DNA of 9,955 nt, taken from positions 1 through 9,955 of the forward strand of contig JBJFFZ010000114.1 of assembly GCA_051892195.1 (NCBI GenBank). Direction: 5' to 3'. Under the pieces are notes generated by a model. That model searched no databases, was not told the origin of the DNA, and saw nothing but the letters and a program-made list of their open reading frames with translations. This stretch comes from CAKQOE01 sp051892195. Its GTDB lineage: Bacteria; Bacillota; Clostridia; Peptostreptococcales; Anaerovoracaceae. The position numbers were made by a program, and so were the translations under genes. Positions 4,613 through 9,955 of the stretch are shown in pieces (within the stretch, counting starts at the first letter, position 1; each line of letters opens with the position of its first letter).

Positions 4613-7600
4613 TCCCTTTTTCTCCCTTTGAATTTCCTTCCTTTTGCCTTCGGCCTGTGCGGGCCGGAAGGGTCGGAAACATCCGGTTCTTTTTGTGCTG
4701 TTTCCGGTTCTTCACTGTTTTTAACCGTCTGAGCCCCTTCCTCATCCGGCGAAGACGCTGTCCGCCTGCCGGGCAGGCGCAGTCTGGTCCATTTTTTCCT
4801 GCTGTTTTTGTCCTTCTTATCCATAACAATGTAGAATGTCGGCAGCATCAGAAGGGCCATCAGTGTGGAAGCGGTGAGACCTCCGATGGATACGACCGCA
4901 AAGCCCTGCAGCATATCTCCGTTGCCTCCGGAGCCGATGGCAAGGGGGATCATGGAGCAGATGGTGGTGAGTGTGGTCATCAGGATCGGTCTCAGTCTTG
5001 TTACGCCTGCTTCGATCAGGGCAGTATCCCGGTCCATGGTTTCCCGGTAGCGGTTTGCCGTATCCACGTAGAGGATTCCGGCGTTGACGACGGTGCCGAT
5101 GAGCATTACAAATCCCAGAAGCGATACCATGCTGATGGACGTTCCTGTAAAGTAAAGCATCAGGAAAGAGCCGATAAAGCAGAACGGAACGCAGATCATG
5201 ACCATGAGGGAAAATCTTACGGATTCGAACTGCATGGCCATGACGGCAAATACCAGAAATACGGCAATCAGTATGGCTTTGTACAGACTGGAAAATTCGC
5301 TGTTCATGGATTTCTGCATGCTGTTGTCTGTAAATTCAACACCTGCAGGCAGTGATATCTGATGTATGGCGCGGTTCACATCTTCGCTGGAGTTCAGAGC
5401 ATCCTGGTTTAATTCCACGTCAACCGTTGCGTTGTAGTATCCGTCCTCTCTGTTTATGCTTACAGGGCTGTCTCTGTAGACGATATCTGCGATATCGGAC
5501 AGATCCACGGTATACCCGGCGCTGCTTGTCACCTGGATTCTGGAAATGTCCTCAACGGACTGGTAATCCTCGTCGGTGTATTCCACCACAACGTCGTATT
5601 CTGTTCCGTCTTCTGTAAGCTGCGTGGCTGTAATTCCGTTCATCATCTGATTTACCGTTGCAGCTACGCTGGAAGCCTGAAAGCCGTATGCGGAGCAGAG
5701 CTGGGGATCGAACTGAATCTTTGCCAGCGTGCTTCCCTCTGAGAAGGTGGAGCTGACTCTTGCCACATCGCCCCGGCTGCGCATGCTGCTTACAATGGTG
5801 CTGCAGGCTTCCTGAACATCGGTGTAGCTGCTTCCCTGCAGGGCCACGGTTATGGTATCCGGGGACATGGCCATGGACGCCATGGCGGAGCTGTTGCTTA
5901 CCTCCACATCGCAGTTCATGATTCCGGCCATCTCGGTCTTCCAGGAGGAAATAATCTCATCGGTGGAACGCTTCCGGTCATCCTTAAGGTTTACGCTGAA
6001 GCTGGCGCCGTCGTTGCTCATCATTCCATTGCCCCCTGCTGTCAGGATGTAGTCCTCCACATCGTCATCGGAGGATACGATTTCCTCAATCTGATCTGTG
6101 ATTTCTTCAAGCTTTTCAAGCTTCAGTCCCTGCTGCGCAGTGACGGACACGGAAATGGTGCCTTCATCCGTAGCTCCCATAAGCTCCTGGTCCACCTGAG
6201 ATACGGCTGCCAGGGAAACTGCCAGAAGAAGGGCCACGGTGCCGAATACCGTCTTTTTTCTGTGAATCAGATATGAGAGGGCACTTCGGTACGCTGCCGT
6301 CAGTCTTCTCATGAACCGTGACAGAGGAGCTTTTTCGCGCTCCGTCGGTCGGTACCGGTAATATGCGAAGGGCACAAGGGTAAGGGCCGACAGAAGCGAT
6401 GCGCAAAGCGAAAAGATAATCACAAAGCCTAAAGGCCTGAACAGCTGCCCTACCATGCCCTCGATAAACGCCAGGGGCAGAAATACCACCACGGTGGTAA
6501 TGGTACCGGCTGTTACAGAAGCGGTCACTTCCTTTGTTCCCTGCACGGCGGCCTCAAACAGAGACAGACCCTTTGCCCGGGAACGGAAGCAGCTTTCCAG
6601 CACCACCACTGAGTTGTCTACCATCATGCCCACCCCGATGACCAGGGCGCACATGGTAATCATGTTCAGCGTATAGTCAAAGGCGTTCATAAGAATCAGC
6701 GCCGTCAGCACCGATACCGGCATGGAACTGGCAATGATCAGGGAAGCCTTCAGATCTCCCAGGAAGAGGAAAAGAATTACCATGGAGATGAAGATTGCCA
6801 GAAGAAGGGTCTGGAACACATCCTCGATGGAACTGGAAATACTTTCCGACTCATCATTGACAATATTAATGGTAACGTTGTCTGCGCTCCTGCGCAGCTC
6901 ATCCACTACCTGGGTTACCTGCTCGGAAAGCATGCCTGCTGTGCTGGACTGATTCTTTGATATGCTTACGGCAATGGCGTCCTCCCCGTTGTACCGGCTC
7001 ACGGAATCACTTTCCTCCGTGGCCATGGAAATATCCGCCACATCCGAAAGAAGCACCACGCTTCCTGTTCCTGCTGAAACAGCGATGGAATTCAGGGATT
7101 CCATGGTTTCAAAGTCCTGTCCCGCACTTACATTGATCTCTGTATTTCCCAGGGATGTTTCACCGGCCGATGCGGTGAAGTCAGCCGATGCGATGGCATC
7201 CGCAACGGCGGAAATTGTCAGGCCGTACTGCTCCATGGCATTCCGGTCCAGAGAAATGCTGATATACTCCTTCTGCCCTCCGACTACTGTCACGTCTGCC
7301 ACGGTACTGAGCTTTTCCAGCTCCGGCTGCATGGTATCATTGACATAATTGTAAAGACCTCCTGCGGGACTGCCGCTGACCGTCAGCATCATGGATGCCG
7401 AAGAATTCATGTCCAGCTCCATTACCACAGGCGTTTCACAGGCATCCGGAATGCTCATGGAAATCATATTGAGCTTTTTGCTTACGTCGCTGTAGGCATC
7501 ATCCATATCCGTGCCGTAGCTGTATTCGAGCATGACAGTGGACGAACCTTCCGAGGATTTCGAAGACACGCTTTCCACTCCGTCAAGTGTGGACAGATTG

Positions 7601-7806
7601 TCCTCAACGACGGTTGTGACAAGCTCATCCACATCCTCCGGGCTGGCTCCGCTGTACTGCGTCATCACCACCAGCATGGGCATATTCATTTCCGGTGTAA
7701 GCTCCTGCTCCATACCGGTCATTGCGGAAAAGCCGAAGGCTGCAATGATGATGATCATAATCATTACGGAAACAGGACGCTTCAGTATAAGCTTTGTGAG
7801 ACTCAT
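4609..7806 (-). CDS. RND-family efflux transporter
   Basis: A 1065-residue inner-membrane transporter of the resistance-nodulation-division superfamily, closest in layout to AcrB/SwrC-type exporters of drugs or amphiphiles. TM1 is at about 11-29, then a large extracytoplasmic domain (30-330), TM2-6 (330-480) with GVGMMVDNSVVVLES at 391-405, FIEGMVGQLFRPLG at 447-460, TM7 near 517-535, a second porter domain (540-840), and TM8-12 (843-995) with GTVVNAGILYVD at 904-915 and RLRPILMTTLTT at 937-948. Relative to AcrB's ion-relay residues, the first Asp is kept (D397), the second is Asn (N398), and the TM10 Lys position appears to be Asn (N908). A basic, charged tail of about 65 residues (998-1065) follows the last helix, likely cytoplasmic. 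Its ATG overlaps the adaptor's TAA by one base, with AAGGCGGTGA (complement of 7814-7823) upstream. Substrate cannot be inferred. Confidence 0.95.
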   Translation of the reverse strand: MSLTKLILKRPVSVMIMIIIIAAFGFSAMTGMEQELTPEMNMPMLVVMTQYSGASPEDVDELVTTVVEDNLSTLDGVESVSSKSSEGSSTVMLEYSYGTDMDDAYSDVSKKLNMISMSIPDACETPVVMELDMNSSASMMLTVSGSPAGGLYNYVNDTMQPELEKLSTVADVTVVGGQKEYISISLDRNAMEQYGLTISAVADAIASADFTASAGETSLGNTEINVSAGQDFETMESLNSIAVSAGTGSVVLLSDVADISMATEESDSVSRYNGEDAIAVSISKNQSSTAGMLSEQVTQVVDELRRSADNVTINIVNDESESISSSIEDVFQTLLLAIFISMVILFLFLGDLKASLIIASSMPVSVLTALILMNAFDYTLNMITMCALVIGVGMMVDNSVVVLESCFRSRAKGLSLFEAAVQGTKEVTASVTAGTITTVVVFLPLAFIEGMVGQLFRPLGFVIIFSLCASLLSALTLVPFAYYRYRPTEREKAPLSRFMRRLTAAYRSALSYLIHRKKTVFGTVALLLAVSLAAVSQVDQELMGATDEGTISVSVTAQQGLKLEKLEEITDQIEEIVSSDDDVEDYILTAGGNGMMSNDGASFSVNLKDDRKRSTDEIISSWKTEMAGIMNCDVEVSNSSAMASMAMSPDTITVALQGSSYTDVQEACSTIVSSMRSRGDVARVSSTFSEGSTLAKIQFDPQLCSAYGFQASSVAATVNQMMNGITATQLTEDGTEYDVVVEYTDEDYQSVEDISRIQVTSSAGYTVDLSDIADIVYRDSPVSINREDGYYNATVDVELNQDALNSSEDVNRAIHQISLPAGVEFTDNSMQKSMNSEFSSLYKAILIAVFLVFAVMAMQFESVRFSLMVMICVPFCFIGSFLMLYFTGTSISMVSLLGFVMLIGTVVNAGILYVDTANRYRETMDRDTALIEAGVTRLRPILMTTLTTICSMIPLAIGSGGNGDMLQGFAVVSIGGLTASTLMALLMLPTFYIVMDKKDKNSRKKWTRLRLPGRRTASSPDEEGAQTVKNSEEPETAQKEPDVSDPSGPHRPKAKGRKFKGRKRE

Positions 7807-9056
7807 TACTCATTCACCGCCTTCTGCACCAGAGAACCCCCGGTAAGGGAGCTGCTCCAGCTGGTGATTACCGCATCGTTTTCATTCAGCCCGCCGGTCA
7901 CTGCAATATAGTCGTCATCGTGAATTCCCGTTTCTATGTACCGCACAGCAGCCGTTCCGTCTGTGTCCACATATACATACGGTTTTCCCTCATCGTAATA
8001 TACGCAGCTGTACGGCACCGTCAGGGCCTGGTCGGATTTTTTTGTTTTCAGGTAGGCGGTGGCCTTTGAATTCACAGCCATTTCCGACGCATCGGCCAGA
8101 AGGATTTTTACCTCATAGGTACCGGTGGACGCATCTGCATCGCTTCCCACCGATTCGATGGTTCCGGCGTAGGTATTGCCCTTCTGTGTTACCGTGACAT
8201 CATCTCCTGCAGATATTTCGGAAGCCACAGACGATGCCACGCTGCAGATCAGCTTCATCTGGGTCTTCTGCGATATGGTGCAGATCTTTGTCTGAGCAGT
8301 GATATTATCGTGAAGGTCGATATCAAGACTTTCGATAACGCCTGCAGAAGTGGCCTTTACATACAGGCTGTCGTAGAGGGTGTTATAGCTGTCGCATGCC
8401 ATTTCGTACGAATACTGTGCCTGCTGCAGGCTGTACTGAGCCTGTGAAAGGCTGTTTTCTGCGGAGGAAAGCTGGCTTTCCGCATTGGTCACTGCCTTTT
8501 CGTAGGATTCCATTTCCGCCTTTGAAATGGAGCCGTCCTCGTAAAGGATACTGTACTTTTCCACATTTTCCTTTGCGTCCTTTAAATCATTCTGGGCGTT
8601 TTTTACCTGTAGTCTGCTGTTTTCCACCTGAATCTGTGCGCTGCTCACAGAGGACTGTGCGCTGTCCCTGGACAGCATGGAGGAGGTAAGGCTGTCGGAA
8701 TCTATGATACAGATAATGTCTCCGGCACTGACCTGATCCCCTTCGCTTACATTCAATGTAACGACTTCTCCCGCAGCTTTCGCTATGATGGTCCTTGCGT
8801 CATCGGATTTTACATTGCCCACCACTCTGGCTGTATTCTGTATACTGCGGATTGCGGGATACTCCTCCTGAACCGTCAGAACCGCCTCTTCAGGGGGCTG
8901 CTGCTTCGGTGTCATGAGCCCTTTTGCAAAGGGCACAAGCACGGCCAGACATATGGCGGCGATGATAAATGCAGCAACATATCGGCCCCTGATTTTCGTC
9001 CTGATTTTCTCCTTATTCTCTGCAGCCTTTCCGGCTGCTCTGCCTCTGATCTTCAT
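7806..9056 (-). CDS. Membrane-fusion (HlyD/AcrA-like) adaptor, first gene of the pump operon
   Basis: A 416-residue adaptor that would link the RND transporter to the TolC-like protein. A basic cytoplasmic stretch (1-25) leads into one membrane anchor at about 26-46. There is no lipobox, so it is anchored by the helix. A first half-lipoyl motif (AAGEVVTLNVSEGDQVSAGDIICIID, 94-119) is followed by a long Gln/Ser/Ala-rich coiled-coil hairpin (about 121-230) and the second half-lipoyl segment (VKATSAGVIESLDIDLHDNI, 233-252). Beta-barrel (about 265-345) and membrane-proximal (345-416) regions complete the standard adaptor order. Start at ATG 9056: AGGTG (complement of 9066-9070) lies 9 bases upstream. 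It is the promoter-proximal gene, divergent from the response regulator. Length and domain order are normal. Confidence 0.92.
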   Translation of the reverse strand: MKIRGRAAGKAAENKEKIRTKIRGRYVAAFIIAAICLAVLVPFAKGLMTPKQQPPEEAVLTVQEEYPAIRSIQNTARVVGNVKSDDARTIIAKAAGEVVTLNVSEGDQVSAGDIICIIDSDSLTSSMLSRDSAQSSVSSAQIQVENSRLQVKNAQNDLKDAKENVEKYSILYEDGSISKAEMESYEKAVTNAESQLSSAENSLSQAQYSLQQAQYSYEMACDSYNTLYDSLYVKATSAGVIESLDIDLHDNITAQTKICTISQKTQMKLICSVASSVASEISAGDDVTVTQKGNTYAGTIESVGSDADASTGTYEVKILLADASEMAVNSKATAYLKTKKSDQALTVPYSCVYYDEGKPYVYVDTDGTAAVRYIETGIHDDDYIAVTGGLNENDAVITSWSSSLTGGSLVQKAVNE

Positions 9057-9060
9057 TTCT

Positions 9061-9080
9061 GTTTACACCTGTTTACCCCT
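9061..9080. repeat. Tandem 10-bp repeat over the adaptor ribosome site
   Basis: GTTTACACCT and GTTTACCCCT (nine of ten identical) lie back to back, and another GTTTAC occurs at 9102-9107. The first unit contains the complement of the adaptor gene's AGGTG ribosome site. It may be a binding site or a simple duplication. Confidence 0.4.
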
Positions 9081-9125
9081 TTCCTTTCTGATTTTTCAAC
9101 AGTTTACTTCACTTTGAAAAACTGA

Positions 9126-9153
9126 AAATAAACTGAGCCGGTGAAAATGTGAA
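9126..9153 (-). promoter_or_regulatory. Candidate promoter of the pump operon
   Basis: On the minus strand TTCACA (complement of 9148-9153) is followed after 16 bases by TTATTT (complement of 9126-9131). Both boxes are imperfect, as expected of an activator-dependent promoter. The -35 overlaps the first of the 11-bp repeats. The assignment is tentative. Confidence 0.25.
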
Positions 9154-9181
9154 GGCTTTGTGAATCTTCTGCGAAGGTTCG
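9149..9181. promoter_or_regulatory. Three tandem 11-bp repeats, candidate OmpR-type operator
   Basis: GTGAAGGCTTT, GTGAATCTTCT and GCGAAGGTTCG follow one another with no gap. Shared positions are G-Y-GAA at the start and T at position 9. An 11-bp direct-repeat period, one helical turn, is characteristic of OmpR/PhoB-family DNA binding. The site lies between the pump operon and the divergent response regulator, 92 bp from the adaptor start and 90 bp from the regulator start. Confidence 0.55.
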
Positions 9182-9223
9182 GAAAAATCTGGCAGAGCGT
9201 CTTTTCTGCCGCCGGTTATGGGA

Positions 9224-9229
9224 TATAAT
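9224..9229 (+). promoter_or_regulatory. Candidate -10 box of the response-regulator gene
   Basis: A perfect TATAAT 42 bases before the regulator ATG. The -35 position (around 9201-9206, CTTTTC) does not match the consensus, which would fit a weak or activator-dependent promoter. The box sits inside a loose inverted symmetry (GGTTATGGG ... CCCGTCATAAACC). Confidence 0.4.
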
Positions 9230-9271
9230 AAACCCGTCATAAACCAGCAAGGCAGGGAGGATGCGGATCAG

Positions 9272-9955
9272 ATGTTTCAGATACTTGTAGCAGAGGATGA
9301 TAAAAATATTGCACGTCTCATGGAGACGGTGCTCGGACATGCGGGGTATGAGGTTTTTACGGCGGAAAACGGGGAAAAGGCCCTGGAGCTCATGGACCGG
9401 CAGCATGTGGACCTGATTGTTCTCGATATTATGATGCCTGTCATGGACGGCTACGAATTCACAGAAAAGCTCAGAGCCTGCGGCGACAGCACTCCTGTTC
9501 TGATGATTACCGCAAAGCATCTTCCGAAGGAGAAATGCAGAGGCTTCCTGTCCGGAGCCGACGATTACATGGTAAAGCCTGTGAATGAAGAAGAAATGCT
9601 GCTGAGAATCAAGGCCCTGCTGCGGCGCTCCCGCATAGCAAGCGAAAAAAAGCTTCAGATTGGGAAAATAACTCTGAGCTACGATTCTCTGACGGTTTCC
9701 AGAGACGGGGTCAGCCAGACGCTGCCCCAGAAGGAGTTCTATCTGCTTTACAAGCTGCTTTCGTATCCGAACCGGATCTTTACGCGGATGCAGCTGATGG
9801 ACGAAATCTGGGGTATGGACTCAAGTACGGCTTCCTCAACGGTCAATGTCCATGTCAACAGGCTGAGAAAAAGATTTGGAGAATGGCCGGAATTTGAAAT
9901 CGTGGCCATCCGGGGCGTGGGATACAAGGCGGTGATCTCAAATGAAAATGAATCA
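9272..9955 (+). CDS. OmpR/PhoB-family response regulator (3' end outside window)
   Basis: Two-component response regulator with 228 codons visible and no stop before the window edge, close to the usual full length. The receiver domain (1-115) has the acidic pocket (E8, D9, D10), the phosphorylation site D52 in LIVLDIMMPVMDG, the switch Thr T80 (MITAK), and K102 in DDYMVKP. The C-terminal winged helix (about 128-225) shows LPQKEFYLLYKLLSYPNRIFTR, the recognition-helix region SSTASSTVNVHVNRLRKRF, and the closing RGVGYKA wing. All key residues are intact. ATG 9272 is the only start in this frame after the ribosome site AGGGAGG (9254-9260), spaced 11 bases, slightly long. It is divergent from the pump operon and probably controls it; the signal is unknown. 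Confidence 0.93.
   Translation, partial: MFQILVAEDDKNIARLMETVLGHAGYEVFTAENGEKALELMDRQHVDLIVLDIMMPVMDGYEFTEKLRACGDSTPVLMITAKHLPKEKCRGFLSGADDYMVKPVNEEEMLLRIKALLRRSRIASEKKLQIGKITLSYDSLTVSRDGVSQTLPQKEFYLLYKLLSYPNRIFTRMQLMDEIWGMDSSTASSTVNVHVNRLRKRFGEWPEFEIVAIRGVGYKAVISNENES
9942..9955 (+). CDS. Probable start of the next gene, likely the sensor histidine kinase
   Basis: ATG at 9942 (with a second in frame at 9948) lies in the +1 frame inside the 3' end of the response regulator. AAGGCGGTGA at 9926-9935 sits 6 bases upstream; the same ten bases precede the RND start in this window. Overlapping regulator-kinase gene pairs are common, so a histidine kinase is the natural guess. Only four full codons are visible, and the identity is inferred from position alone. 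Confidence 0.4.

Noticed and set aside
3290..9056. CRISPR, toxin-antitoxin, phage or insertion-sequence features
   Set aside because: No regular repeat-spacer array, transposase, integrase or terminal inverted repeats are seen in this stretch or elsewhere in the window.

Overview
The window looks like a chromosomal piece of a Gram-positive gut-type anaerobe, most likely a Clostridia/Lachnospiraceae-like Bacillota. The basis is strong AGGAGG-type ribosome sites, a perfect HrcA/CIRCE operator, small stress genes of the type common in that group, and an RND pump operon beside an OmpR-type regulator. The assignment is inferred from style and gene content; no 16S or other marker is present. A 100-N assembly gap lies at 1112-1211.

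Layout. 1-670: no convincing gene; it holds GC-rich hairpins and the leader and candidate promoter of the first gene. 671-1063 (+): small pyridoxamine-phosphate-oxidase-like FMN-binding protein. 1064-1459: assembly gap flanked by an identical 26-bp repeat, then the terminator and 3' untranslated hairpins of the leftward hsp20 gene. 1460-1888 (-): Hsp20 small heat-shock protein, with a perfect CIRCE operator at 2034-2060. 2061-2374: A/T-rich tract, hairpins and two tiny possible ORFs. 2375-3244 (+): an Xre-type helix-turn-helix domain fused to a RelA/SpoT-like HD hydrolase domain. An 18-bp perfect hairpin (3222-3264) separates it from the convergent pump operon.

3290-9056 (-): a three-gene operon transcribed right to left, membrane-fusion (HlyD/AcrA-like) protein, then RND transporter, then TolC/OEP-like protein, with 1-nt and 4-nt overlaps between reading frames. 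This is a complete tripartite-pump gene set in what appears to be an organism without an outer membrane. Divergent from it, 9272 to the window end (+) is an OmpR/PhoB-family response regulator, and the start of the next gene (probably its sensor kinase) overlaps its 3' end. The 215-bp divergent intergenic region carries three tandem 11-bp GYGAA repeats, the spacing expected of an OmpR-family binding site.

Working model: the two-component system senses an envelope or drug signal and controls the pump operon through the 11-bp repeats. Separately, heat shock relieves HrcA repression of hsp20. The HTH-HD protein may link transcription control to (p)ppGpp or related nucleotide hydrolysis, but its substrate and targets cannot be told from sequence.
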